A stretch of 64,000 nucleotides of DNA, taken from the NCBI RefSeq assembly GCF_001659605.2, contig NC_035171.2, positions 23,973,825 to 24,037,824 on the forward strand. The letters are read 5' to 3'. Origin of the DNA: Manihot esculenta (taxonomy: Eukaryota; Streptophyta; Magnoliopsida; Malpighiales; Euphorbiaceae). The notes under the pieces were generated by a model. The model made no database searches and was not told the origin of the DNA. It was given only the letters and a program-made list of their open reading frames with translations. The position numbers were made by a program, and so were the translations under genes. Positions 44,396 through 55,947 of the stretch are shown here, in pieces; position 1 is the stretch's first letter; every line of letters begins with the position of its first letter.

Positions 44396-46873
44396 TGTAA
44401 TACCCGGCTAGATTCCGGCATCGGAATCCCTACCTTCCGGCGGAATCTCCGCTGGAATATGGAATGTTGATGGTGCTAGAATCTTCTAGAGGGGTAAAAT
44501 GTGATTTCTAAAATGATTTTTACTGATTTCATGCTTTTAAATGAAAAAGAAGTGAGTTTTGAAAAGAAAAGACCAAGGAGGTTTTGCCAGGTTCGGCCGC
44601 CGAAAGTGAAGTTCGGCCGCCGAACATGAGTTGGTTTTGGGAGCGCTTTTGGCCTCCGAAAGCTATGTTTGAACAAACCAGGTTCGGCCGCCGAACATGG
44701 GGGGGTTTTTGCATGCACGTTAGGCCGCCGAAGGAGGTTTGGCTGGCCACCTATAAAAGCCCCTCAGACCGAAAATGGGCGAGATTTCTCCCCATTCTCG
44801 AGCCCAGGTGTGTTCATGTCCTCCTTTGGTCATTTTCATGTTTTCCCTTCATCTCCTTCATATTTTTATGAGTTCCATGGTTGTTTGAAGAGTTTTCAAG
44901 CTTAAATCAAAGTTTTGGAAGCTTGGAGATCCAAGGAGTAGTTTCCTCCCATCTCCAAGTTAGAGCTCGCACAAACCCTCGATCTTCAAGAGGTAAGTGT
45001 GGATCTATTCTTTCTTTTACGTTTCATGAAGTTTTAGGTGAGTTTTAAGAGGTTTTGATGGTTGAGTATGGGTAGATATGCATGTTAGGGTTTATGTGGG
45101 TTTTATGCCCAATGTATGATAATGTATGTTCATGTGATGATTGTGTTGGGGTTTAAGTTAGTTTTCAAGCCCCTTGAGCATATGGGAGAGAGTATGCATG
45201 ATTGGGAGAGAGTATGTGAGGTTTGGTTTGTTTTGATGGTTTTGGCCTATGTGGGTCATAAACTATCTATGTATGCTTTAGATGTTGTTTTTGGGAGTTT
45301 AAGCTTGTTTGAGCTCCTTTGTGCATGGTTAAGGAGGTATGCATGTGTTTGAGAAGTTGGGTGCTTGTTTTGGGGTGTATGGAAGGTTTGGGAGGCTTGA
45401 AATGCACAAGGACTGAGTTCTGGATGAACTCAGGTTCGGCCGCCGAAGGTGGTTTCGGCCGCCGAACCTGCCTGAGGATGCATGGATTCGCCGCCTAACC
45501 TTGCCCCCGAAAGTTTAATTTTGGCTTGAAAGCAGACTTTCGGCCGCCGAAGGTAATGTTCGGCCGCCGAAAGTGCCTGACTTTCGTCTCTGGAGAGAGG
45601 GTTCGGCCGCCGAAGGTGCCGCCGAACCTGCTTAACTTTCGTCTCTGTCTGGGACTTTCGGCCGCCGAAGGTGCCGCCGAAAGTGCCCTGTCCAGCCTTT
45701 TCTTGAGTGTTTTCTATGCATGTTTAAGTGATGCTTTAGGGGGTTTTTGGGTAGTTGTTTATGAGTTGTTTAGAGTATGTTTGGCACCTCACTGGAGTCC
45801 ACCTGTGTAGGATCGGACCCAAGGAACCGAGGGTTTAGCAGTGTTAGCTGCTTCAGAGTTAGTCCAGAGCTAGCCAGAGGTGAGTGGAACTAGCCCTTAT
45901 GTTTTAAATCAAATGTTTTCAACATGTTCAAGCATGTTCATGCATCATGAATACCATGTTATGCAATAGGTTGTTTGCATTAGAATTCACGAATATGATG
46001 CATTGCATAATACGATGACAATGATGTGGATGGATACTGGATGATCCTGTAGCCCTCAGTATGTGATGACTTGATATGAAATGGTATGTTATGGCATGTA
46101 CGATATGATATGAGATGAGAAGTCCAGGTGTGGCCGTATCGCCCCTGGCATAGAGCATGAGAAGTCCAGGTGTGGCCGTATCGCCCCTGGCATAAAGTAT
46201 GTGAAGTCCAGGCGTGGCCGTAACGCCCCTGGCATAAAGTATTGTTGACTTGTTATGGTACGAGATTGATATGTAGAGGGCTATTGGTGACAGATTCATC
46301 CTTGAGGTGATATATATGTGATGTGACGCATTCCATGATAGCATACGTTAAAATGAACTGTTTTCTTTTATGGTTTCTGCTCACTGGGCTTTTTAGCTCA
46401 CCCCTCTCCCCTAACCCCAGGTTTGCAGGGTCAGAGATAGTCAGGAGATCAGCAGGTTACATCCATGGTCATGTTTATGTAATAGAATAGTAGTGGACAT
46501 GATGTAATGTATTGTTATAAAAAGAGTTGTATTACATAATGATATTATGTTATATGTTCAGAGTTATAGTAATGTGCTTGGCCCGAGTTGGATAATCCCT
46601 TTGTACATGAGTTTTATTTTATGTTGTTTCATATGATGGACCGAGTTTGACATAGGGTATGCTGACCCTAGGGGTTCTATGAGTTCAGTCATAGTGCATA
46701 CACAAGTCAAACTGGTTAAAGGTAAAGTTTTAAATGTTTTATGGATATGTTTGATCATGTTTGGGATTATACCAGCTGTACAGGATGCATAGTAGGCTTG
46801 CTATGGGTCCCGGCGGCCTTACGCAGATCTGGATCCTAGCGCCGGTAGCGGTTCGGATTTTCGGGTCGTTACA
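44396..46873 (+). repeat. 3' LTR of element A
   Basis: 2478 bp; about 26 substitutions and one ~20 bp length difference from the 5' LTR by eye. TATA box at 44752-44758. Followed by CTTGA, the mutated target duplication. Confidence 0.92.
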
Positions 46874-46878
46874 CTTGA

Positions 46879-49113
46879 CCTGTATGCTACATAACTGTAA
46901 ACATAAAAGAACCCCACACTAGAGCCCTCATCAAATGCTCTAGCTGGGTCAACATTACATACATCAAGCTTGGATCACATCCGATGAACCAAAACCTAAC
47001 CTGTGCATGCTTCAAAGCCATAAGCATAAAACCTCCACTAGAGTCCTCATCAAATACTCTAGCGTGGTAAACAACACATGCCATCAGTTTGGTTCAAACT
47101 CAACTCAACATTGAAACATAACATACATCATGTATTAAAAAGAGACTAACCAAGTCTTAGGGCCAAGCACAATACTAATCCATAAACATAACTCTACTTT
47201 ACGTTACATTACATTATCTTACAATACATTATATCAATTCACATTACATGTCCACACTAAAATACTAATCTATTACATAAGCACAACCTTTACCCTTGAC
47301 ATCTTCCTGGACTACCTCTGAACTGCAAACCTGGGGTTAGGGGAGAGGGGTGAGCTAAAAAGCCCAGTGAGCAGAACAGAGAAAACAATAATAAATCATA
47401 TGCTTTCATGGAATGCGTCACAGCACAAACATTTCACATCACGAATGGACATGACTACCAAAACTCCCTCTGTCTGTGCCCGGCCCTTGAAGGAGCTCCT
47501 CAGGACTTCTGTAACATATCATGGTGCCCAGCCCTTCGGGCTCCTCAGGACTTCATTATGCCCGACCCTTCGGGCTCCTCAGGACTTCATTAACATATCA
47601 TAGTTAGGGCTATTGGGGTCGCCTTGGTCCATCTACATCAACAGTAAATTATGCAATGCAACAAATTCGTGATTTCTAATGCAAGCAACCTAATACATAT
47701 ACATGGTATTCATAATGCGTGAAACATGCTTAAAACATTTGAGTTAGTTCTACTCACCTCTGGCAGACGCTGGACTGACTCTGCAACAGCTAACATTGCT
47801 GGCCTCCTCGGTCCCTCGGGTCCGATCCTACACAGGTGGACTCGAATGAGGTGCCAAACACACTCTAAACAACTCATAAACAACTCCCCAAAAACCCCCT
47901 AAAACAACCTCGAAACATGCATAGAAAACAACCATGAAAAGGCTGGACAGGGCACTTTCGGCGGCAGGTTCGGCGGCCGAAAGTCCCTCCAGAGCCGAAA
48001 CTCAGCCACTTTTGACGGCAGGTTCGGCGGCCGAAAGTGGTTCCAGAGCCGAAACTCGTGCATGTTCGGCGGCACCTTCGGCGGCCGAAACTCCCTTCCA
48101 GAGCCGAAAGTCCAACTTTCGAGGGCAGGGTTCGGCAGCCAAAACAAGCCACCACAGGCAGGTTCGGCGGCCGAACTTGAGTTCTTCCCGAAGGGCAGAA
48201 CTCATCCTCCTCATGCACAAACAGCCTCCAAACCTTCCAAAGCAACCCAAATCCTCACATGCTCTCTCCCAAACATGCATACACTCTCCCTCATGCATAT
48301 AGGGTAAAAACTAACTTAAACCTCTCAACATAACATCACATAAACATACATTGAGCATAAACCCACATAAACCCTAACATGCATATCTACCCATACACAA
48401 GCATCAAAACTTCTCAAAACTTCATTAAAACAAAGTAAAGGGTGTGGATCTACACTTACCTCTTGAAGATCGAGGGTTGGTGAAATTCTAACTTGAAGAT
48501 ATGGAGAACCCAAGCTCCAAAGATCTCCAAGCTCCAAAACTTCGATCTAAGCTTTAAAACTCTTCAAAACGACCATAAAACTTATAAAAACCTTGGGAGA
48601 TTGAAGGAAAGACATGAAATCAACCAAAGGAGGACATGAACACACCTGAGCTCGAGAATGGGGAGAAAACTCTCCCATTTTCGGTCTGAGGGCCTTTTTA
48701 TAGGTGGCCGGTCAACCACCTTCGGCGGCCTAAGCTGCCTCCGCAGCTTCACCACCTTCGGCAGCCTAACGTGCCTCCTAAACTATCTCATGTTCGGCAG
48801 CCGAACGTGAGGTTTGGCGGCCGAACCTGGTTTCTGCCCTCAAAGCTTTCGGAGGCTTAAAGCACTCCCGAAACAGCCCCATGTTCGGCGGCCGAACTTA
48901 AGGTTCGGCGGCCGAACCTGGTTTCCTCCTCCTTGGCCTTTTCTTTTCAAAACTCAATTCCTTTTCCATTTAAAACCATAAAATCATGTGAAAACGTTTT
49001 AGAAACACATTTTACCCCTCTAGAAGACTCTGGCATCATCAGAATTCTAGATTCGAACGGAGATTCCGTCGGAAGGTAGAGATTCCGATGCCGGAATCTA
49101 GTCGGGTATTACA
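46879..49113 (-). mobile_element. Solo LTR D, right part (inverted)
   Basis: This is the rest of the inverted LTR. It ends in GGGTATTACA, the reverse complement of the LTR start, followed by the duplication GACTT at 49114-49118. The two parts add up to ~2.4 kb. The usual LTR marks appear on the minus strand: TATA-like box at 48706-48712, the GC-rich motif as TTCGGCGGCCGAA, the splice-like sites and the conserved CACTGGGC block near 47370. No internal region lies beside it, so it is a solo LTR left by recombination between two LTRs. Its sequence is closest to the LTRs of A. Confidence 0.88.
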
Positions 49114-49118
49114 GACTT

Positions 49119-49849
49119 GGTTTATTAAGGATCCAAAATCATTGAAAGTGGGTCCCATTTGATTTTTTCAAGAAGGGATACTTTGCATATATTTTAGGTC
49201 TATAAAAAATTGGGTCCAAATAAGTTTTTCCTGTATGACATTGAATCTTGAGATTTTCGTTATTATCTACTGTGCTAAGTAGTGATGTTTAAATGTTTAT
49301 TGACTTTGGATGAGCTTTATAGTGATTGAATTATGACTGTATTTGAATTATCCACTAGAGCTAAGATCAAGACCAAATGATTGAAAAGGACTCAATATTT
49401 ACGTCATTTTGCATTTTAATCTGAACATTTAAATTTTGAATGAATTAGTCCAATGGTTGCATTTGATTGTAATTTTAGCTAATTTTTAAAAGTTAAAAAA
49501 TAAGAGTTAAGATAGAATGAGATATAATATTTTATTATTTTTTAAATATAAACTAATTCCATATATCAAAATAATATTAACTCATATATACTAACTATAG
49601 GTAAATAATCATATATTTAATTCTAAAGATAATAGTAATATAACTGTTAAATATACTGTTAATATCTTCAATAATAGATATATTTTGTTTTGCACTAATA
49701 ATTATAAAGATTTTATAAAAGATATATTATTATTAATTAGTTTATATATACTGTTGTTTTGGATTAAATAACATATCTGTTATAAAATATTTATAATTCT
49801 TACTGTAAAATAAAACCCCTTACTGTTTAATGTAATACAACAATCGCCT
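49119..49849. other. AT-rich spacer, no gene seen
   Basis: Right flank of solo LTR D; no coding frame, RNA gene or clear repeat recognised. Confidence 0.45.
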
Positions 49850-50095
49850 AAAATAAGTTATGAGTTGTCATCATAAGATAGGGCCATGTGACAATAGTCT
49901 AATATGTTGATATGCGGTTCCACCAGTGGAAAGGGCGAGTCAGACATCATAGCACCTAGTTCTTCATCAAGACTCGCCCTCCCCTGAAGAGAGCGAGTCT
50001 TCATATAAAGTTACTGTTAGTATGCATAATTCAGCAGATTTCATTACGCCTGTAATGATGAGATCCCTGATTAATTAGCTTGTGGATAGTTCGCA
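49850..50095 (-). repeat. Dispersed repeat, copy 2 (inverted relative to 6740-6985)
   Basis: Reverse complement matches copy 1 across about 240 bases, including GAGTCTTGATGAAGAAC and GGCGTAATG. The degenerate tandem repeat that follows copy 1 is not found beside this copy. Confidence 0.65.
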
Positions 50096-50104
50096 ACCAT
50101 AGGA

Positions 50105-50322
50105 TTTTCAAAGAATGATTAGACTGCAGGAATAGGTTCTGAGGATGTAGAGATTGATGATCAAGATGCAAGATTAGGTTCTAAAGGTGTTGGGATTGAT
50201 GATCAAGATGTTGGGATAAGGTTTGAGAATACTGTGATTAGAAGGGATAATACTAGAATTGGATCAGAAGAGGATGTTAGGATTGAATCTGATTGTCATG
50301 GGAATATTTTTGGAAATGCTTG
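50105..50322 (+). pseudogene. MULE transposase-linked acidic N-terminal fragment
   Basis: A frame here reads through GIGSEDVEIDDQDARLGS, GVGIDDQDVGIRFEN and GSEEDVRIESD, an acidic, repeating stretch. Its direction and position fit the linker upstream of the MuDR-type DNA-binding region at 51998-52215, from which it is separated by a 1.28 kb insertion. The link is inference. Confidence 0.45.
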
Positions 50323-51603
50323 ATGGGCGTTTCTTTAATTAAAAGATTTTATAGATAAGATAAATAAGTGTTGATCCCACAGGAACCTTAAAGTTATTTA
50401 AATTGAATGACAAATAAAATAAAAAGAACAGTTTAAAACAAAAAGAGAGAAAAAGAAAATTGCTATTTGGAGAAATTGATTTTAAGAAGAATTAAAGAAG
50501 AAATAAAATAATGCAATTGGAATTATGAAACAAATAATTAATAAGAAAACTCAGCTGAAGGTAATTAAAATTGAGAGGTTTGCAGTTGGTAATTGATTAG
50601 AAAGATAATTCATCTTATTATCCATTATTTAGTTATAGTGTTCAAACAAGCAAATCTCACCAATTCTTTCTTATGATTAAATTAATCTCCGTAGCATTTA
50701 AATTAATTTCTAGTTAATTAATAAGCCCATCAAGCGTGTAGATTTAATTAATTAATTGTTTTAAGAAAAAGGAATCCAACTTGATCAATAATAACAAGCG
50801 AATTATTTAAATCAAATCAATTAATTGCTTAATATAAACAAATATATTAATTGCTATTTGTAATAACCTAATTAAACAATTACGTATTTACTTGGATTAA
50901 TTAATAATATGTTGTCTTCCTAGGAGATTCAATAGATTTCTTGAATTCCTAAGAGGACAATAATGGAGGTAGTGTTTCTAAAAAATAGAAACTAATTAAA
51001 AATAGAAATAAGATGAACAGAAATTAAGAATAAAACTCGCAACTTTAAATAAACCTCAATTTAATTAACCTTCAACTGAATAAAAGAGTTTAGCCTCTAA
51101 GGGCTATAACAAAATTGCATAAAATAAAAGAAGGGGGGAAGAATTCAACCAAAAAGGAGCCGAAAAAGAGAGAGAGGAGATGCTATGGGAGATGTGTTGA
51201 GAGATATTTTCTACTTCTAGGGCAGCCTTTATATAGACTTTTTCCTAACAAAAATATAATTATTTACAATTTAAAAGAAAAAGTAGAATAAATTTACTAC
51301 TCCTATGATGACTCTTATCTTAATCCTAAATTAATTGTATTTGCATCTATCTGAAACTGATTTGAACTCTGTACAGCTGGCAGAAACTGAAATTTTGGAG
51401 TCTGTCCGTCGGCTTGGGCTACAGCCTTGGGCAAAGCTATACCCTCCGATCAAAAAAAAAAAACACTAAAACAGTCTCTTTTGGTTCTTTTATCATTTTT
51501 CAGCTCAAAATCTATTTAAAATTAAAATTCAAGTAAAAGCTAATTATTTATATTAAAATTATAGAATTTAATATGGAAAAGGTGGTGAGTTTTGCAACTC
51601 ATC
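50323..51603. mobile_element. Unidentified 1.28 kb insertion with TG...CA ends
   Basis: The stretch runs from TGATGGGCGTTTC to GCAACTCATCA and interrupts the MULE coding remnant. It is flanked by ATGCT and ATGTT, a possible 5 bp duplication with one mismatch. It has no coding frame and is AT-rich. Ends and size suit a solo LTR of an unrelated family, but this is not proven. A short tract of ten or more A lies near 51455-51468. Confidence 0.45.
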
Positions 51604-52335
51604 AATGTTGAATTTGTTGGGAGGGATTCTGTCAGGACTCAAAGGCTGAGAAGGGGTGGTGCAAACGTTTTTAGAGGAAGAATGAGAGGAGGTAGGGTGA
51701 GATTATACGTACAGATAGTGAGTTTGAATTTTTTAAGTCTGATGATAATGATTGGATGGCAGCACTTACAAAGAATATAAGCTCTAATTCTGAATCAGAA
51801 GGAGATGAAGATAGATTGAGTGATGAATTTCATGTTGATTCGGATGACCATATGTCTGACATAACAGTGGTGAAGAAGAAGGTGTAAATGTTTTTTACCC
51901 TCCTGAAAATGACAGTGAGCATGATCACTTTCAGGGCATGTATGATGATCCATATATCTAGGGTGAAGGAGAAGTAGTTTCAAAATTGGCCAACTTGTTG
52001 GGAATGTTAATCTGCTTAGAGCTGCAATTAGAGATTATGCAGTGAAAGGGGATATGAGATTAAAAGAGTAAAGAATGACAATTTAAAAGTTACATTGAAA
52101 TATTAAATTGAGGGATGTCCTTTTAGGTTACATACATCTAGATTAGCACATAATTCCACTTTTTATGGTGAAAACATTAAATAAGGAGCATACTTGCAGT
52201 AGACCCATTCAGAATAGGAATAATAATACAACTATAAAATAGATAGCAGATAAACTTATGGATTCTCTTAGGGCTGATCTAGAAATGAATTATATGGATT
52301 TTTGCTAATTTGATATTGGGAAAGAAAAAAAATTG
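51604..52335 (+). pseudogene. MULE (MuDR-type) transposase N-terminal fragment
   Basis: The plus strand encodes, with stops and frame changes, an acidic region (SDDNDWMAALTKN) and then the typical MULE DNA-binding stretch: GNVNLLRAAIRDYAVKG (about 51998), EGCPFRLHTSRLAHNS (about 52110) and LNKEHTCSRPIQN (about 52170). The DDE catalytic domain is absent because homology ends near 52335, where the left end of the PMD element may begin. It is a relic of a separate MULE in the opposite orientation to the one at 52380-62915. Confidence 0.65.
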
Positions 52336-52389
52336 TTAATTTAAGATTGGATTTACAAATTTTATTGATTTGGGATTTGGTTGTCAGGT

Positions 52390-52560
52390 GGCAGTCAAAA
52401 CCCCAGCCTGGTACGCTTTACAAGCGTGCCAGGGCCTGGCGCTCTTCAAAAGAGCAGTAGGCTACAGGCTGGTGCTTGTTAAACTCTACCAGCTGAATGA
52501 TTTTTTTTTTAATATTAAAGAAGTCCGGCGCTTGTTATAAAAGCGCCAAGTTCCAATGAT
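52390..52560. repeat. Array of short hairpins 3' of the PMD gene
   Basis: Several self-complementary units follow one another: ACGCTTTACAAGCGT, GCGCTCTTCAAAAGAGC, and GGCGCTTGTTATAAAAGCGCC. Arms differ but the layout, GC-rich tips around a T/A-rich core, is the same. It lies between the end of the minus-strand PMD gene and the remnant of another MULE, a likely terminal or subterminal region of the PMD element. Confidence 0.6.
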
Positions 52561-52897
52561 TTCATTGAAAATTTATTTTATAAATTTTAAAAAAAATAAA
52601 ATTAAAACTTTAATATATTTAATTATTATTTTAATATATTTAATTATTATTAAAACTTAAAATTTACTAAAATCCCACAAGTTTTAATATATTACTAGTC
52701 ATAGGTTCATATTAGGAGTCATTTATATTTATTAAAATTTTAATTTATCAATTATCTCATAATTTTCTATTATTATAATGAAAAAATAATAGTAAACATA
52801 ATGATCTTACAAAATTTAATTTAACAAATAATAATGATAGTAAGAACAATTAAATTTAATTATACAAAATTAATAATAAAAATGTTCTGTATGACTT
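52561..52897. other. AT-rich 3' flank of the PMD gene
   Basis: AT-rich, no coding sequence; presumably the 3' region of the minus-strand PMD gene. Confidence 0.4.
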
Positions 52898-53571
52898 TCA
52901 ACGATGATCATGTAAATGATCACCTATACCATACTGTTGTGGTCTCCTATCTTGAGGGCACCTTGTATTGTATCGGCGGCCGTCAAATGATGGCTCCTGT
53001 TGAGCCTCCTCAAAATCTCCAATATCATTATCTGCTAAAGATAGATTTAAATCAGGAGGTTGAGATCGAGGACTAGAACTCTCTCCAATAACTAGATCCT
53101 GAGTTGCAAAGCCAAAATCTCCTGAATAAGGGGTTGAAGAAAGCAACTCAGGGAAATCTGAAGAAAATACGTTAAGTTGGCTTGAGGGATCATCTAGTGA
53201 TTGTCGGAGGAATGCAGGAAATATAGACTCTGATGGAGTATGTGTCTGTGTAGGAGAGAAGAAATCGAACGGCGTGCTAGCCATACCTTCCCCTCTAGTT
53301 TAATCATAATTGTAAGGAGTTGGAGTAAATGACTGAAAAGGCATAGAAGGCCGCCCTGGTGCCCATCCGGTATACTGACTCTGATAATCATTTCCATAAG
53401 TGGGCATGTGTGAAGATTGCCCCAATTCTATGTATGCACCATATGGATGTGATGCAACCGGTGATGGTATCTGCATTACATTAGGGTCTAGCGTAGATCG
53501 TAAAATCTCTGTCTCCCTTGAAGGCCTTGTACTTTGGAGATGATGTTTTGAGAAGCTGAGGGCGTGTCATG
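52898..53571 (-). pseudogene. PMD protein gene, C-terminal part
   Basis: A 128-codon minus-strand frame (53284-52898) ends RRYNTRCPQDRRPQQYGIG, the Arg-rich tail with YG-G-H layout also seen at 9105-9225, after a Ser/Pro-rich linker. It is separated from the PMD core (55948-57696) by solo LTR E. The stop at 52898-52900 is probably the natural end. The stretch 53285-53571 has more linker sequence but no long open frame. Confidence 0.7.
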
Positions 53572-55942
53572 TGTAATACCCGGCTAGATTCAGACATCGG
53601 AATTCCTACCGTCCGGTGGAATTCAAGGATGTCAGAGGTTTCTAGAAGGGTAAGAGAAAGGTTTTCTAAAATATTTTCAAGTATTTTAAAGGTTTAGGGT
53701 AGAAAACGAGTTGAGTTTTGTGGAGAATTGGCCAAAGGAGTTTCTGTCATGTTCGGCCCCCGAAGGTTAAGTTCGGCCGCCGAAAGTGCCCAATGTTCGG
53801 CCCCCGAAGGTTATGTTCGGCCCCCGAAAGTTGCATGGTTTTGCAGTTTCGGCAGCCGAAGCTGAGGTGGTCGGTTAGTTGTGCATGCTCCTCAGTCCGT
53901 GGTTTGGCCAGGTGTTCACCTCCAGATCATGACCAGAGGTTAGGCCACGTCTCCCTTGACTCATCTGCAAGCTTTTAAGCAGCTCATGCAGAGGGTTGAT
54001 CATTTGCAAAAGGTTTTGAACGTTTTTGAGAGAAAAGAAGAGTTGTGAGGGTTTGAAGCTTTGGAGGAGGAGTTGCTGAGTTTGGTTGTTCCTCTTCTGA
54101 TTTCAGGAGGTAAGGGAAGTCGTTAAGTTTGTTTTAATGGTTTTTTAACAGCTTTTAAAGAGGTTAAGGGTAGAGTTGCATGTTTAGGTTTTAGAGTTTA
54201 GTTTTTGATGTATTTAATGGTTTATGCATGATTATGTGTTATGTGTACTGTTTGTTGGGGTTAATAGGTAGTTTTGGACCCCTTGGTGCATATACCAAAG
54301 TATGTGCAAGTTGAGGAGTTGAGTTATGCTCGTGGAGAGGAGTTGTTGATAGGCAGAAGATGGTAGTGCACGAAGCTGAGTTCTGGATGAACTCAGGTTC
54401 GGCCGCCGAAGGGAGGATTCGGCCGCCGAACCCCTGGCATGGTGGCTTAGGCTGCCACAGCTTGCTCTTGAGTGTTTTTGAAGTTTCAGCCGCCTAAAGT
54501 GGAGATTCGGCCGCCGCAGGTATGCCAGTTTCGGCTCTGGACAGGGCATTCGGCCGCCGAACCTGCAGCCGAATGTGTTCTGTCTAGTTTTTCTTTTGTA
54601 TGCTAAATGTGATTGTTTTGAGGTATTCTAGAGGGGTTTTGGGGAGATGTTTACCTGTTGTATAGAGTATGTTTGGTACCTCATTTAAGTCCTCCATTGT
54701 AGGATTGGACCCGAGAAAACGAGGTATTTAGCAGTAGTAGCTGCTTCAGAGTTAGAGTTGGTCCAGAGCTAGTTAGCCCAGAGTTAGCCAAGCAGAGGCT
54801 ACAGGTGAGTGGAACTACACTTTATAATTTTAAATTCAGATATGACATACATTTTTAGCATATTTCATGCATCATAAAATGCCATGTTATGTATTAGGTT
54901 GTGTTGCATTAGAATCCACGAATATGCTGTATTGCATAAGATGATATTTGTGTGGATGAATGTTGAATGATCCATAGCCCTTGATATCAGTTGAGACACC
55001 ATGAGAGCATATGAGATATGGCATGAGATAGCCATACCAGGTCGCCCCTGGATAGTCCAGGTCGCTCCTGGTACTATGAGTTAGACAGCTGGGCTGTCAG
55101 ATAAGATAAGAGAAGTCCAGGTGATGACGTAGTCTCCTTGGCACAGTGGGACATGTTATGATATGAGAGAAATAAGAGAAGTCCAGGTGATGACCTAGTC
55201 TCCTTGGCACAGCAGGACATATTATGACATGTAGTAGAGGGCTATTGGTGACAAGTTCATCCTTGAGATGATATGTTTGTGATGTGATGCATTCCATGAG
55301 AGCATGTAATGAATGAATTGTTTTATTGTTCCTCCTCACTGGGCTGTAGTAGCTCATCCCACTCCCTTAACCCCAGTTTTGCAGGTTCTGAGATTAGCTG
55401 TGAGAAGTCAAAGTCAGCAAGAGTAAAGAGGAAGGATATGCATGAATGTATGTTTGTAATAGAATAGTGGACATGATGGAATTAAAAGATTAAGTGATGT
55501 GTACTGTCATATACTGGATAGACTAGTGCTTTCCCTAGTGTTATTGCTATAGTGTGATGTATGATCTATCCCTTTGTACATGAATCCTGTTTTACGTTTC
55601 TTGATGAGAAATGTGTGAGTAGGCTTTATGTATGGCTTTGATGAGATACCAGTGGATTGTGTTACAGATGAAAAGGGTTTCAATCCCTTGAACCACAGAG
55701 ATGGTAGTCTCTGGTATAGGCCCTGAGGGCCCTTTCAGATTGACATATCTGAGTAGCAGTAGTTAAGCCTACAGAGTTTTACAGGAGTGTTAAGTCGTTT
55801 TATATCATGTATGGGATTTATCAGGTACACAGAGAGTATAGTCGGCTTACTACGGGTCCCGGCGGCCTTAAGCCGATCTGGATCCTAGTGCCAGTGATGG
55901 TTCGGGCCGTTACAGAGGGGTACCGGTTTCCGGGTCGTTACA
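53572..55942 (+). mobile_element. Solo LTR E of the same family, inside the PMD gene
   Basis: 2371 bp from TGTAATACCCGGCTAGA to GGGTCGTTACA with a perfect duplication TCATG (53567-53571 and 55943-55947) and no internal region. It is the most diverged LTR of the family here: GC-rich motifs are fewer and often mutated, and I see no TATA box at the usual place. It keeps the splice-like sites (donors GT at 54110 and 54805; acceptors AG at 54701-54702 and 55383-55384) and the CACTGGGC block. Its 3' end is odd: a CCGTTACAGAGGGGTACC string, resembling an LTR end plus the start of a primer site, precedes the true end by 28 bases. Confidence 0.9.
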
Positions 55943-55947
55943 TCATG

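Larger units (their letters stand above)
12136..46873 (+). mobile_element. Ty3/gypsy (Tekay-type) element A, non-autonomous, split by element B
   Basis: LTRs lie at 12136-14633 and 44396-46873, in the same orientation. It is flanked by CTTAA (12131-12135) and CTTGA (46874-46878), a 5 bp target duplication with one mismatch, and lies inside solo LTR D. Internal parts of A are 14634-15038 and 40528-44395; everything between belongs to B and C. Gag is nearly whole. Pol is decayed: mutated protease and reverse transcriptase active sites and no integrase core. A is the oldest of the three nested elements by LTR divergence (about 26 substitutions in ~2.48 kb by eye). Confidence 0.9.

Noticed and set aside
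46874..49113. Inverted LTR as a 3' LTR of element A or part of a large inverted-repeat element
   Set aside because: It is in opposite orientation, has its own target duplication GACTT, and continues at 11969-12135, so it is a separate, older solo LTR.
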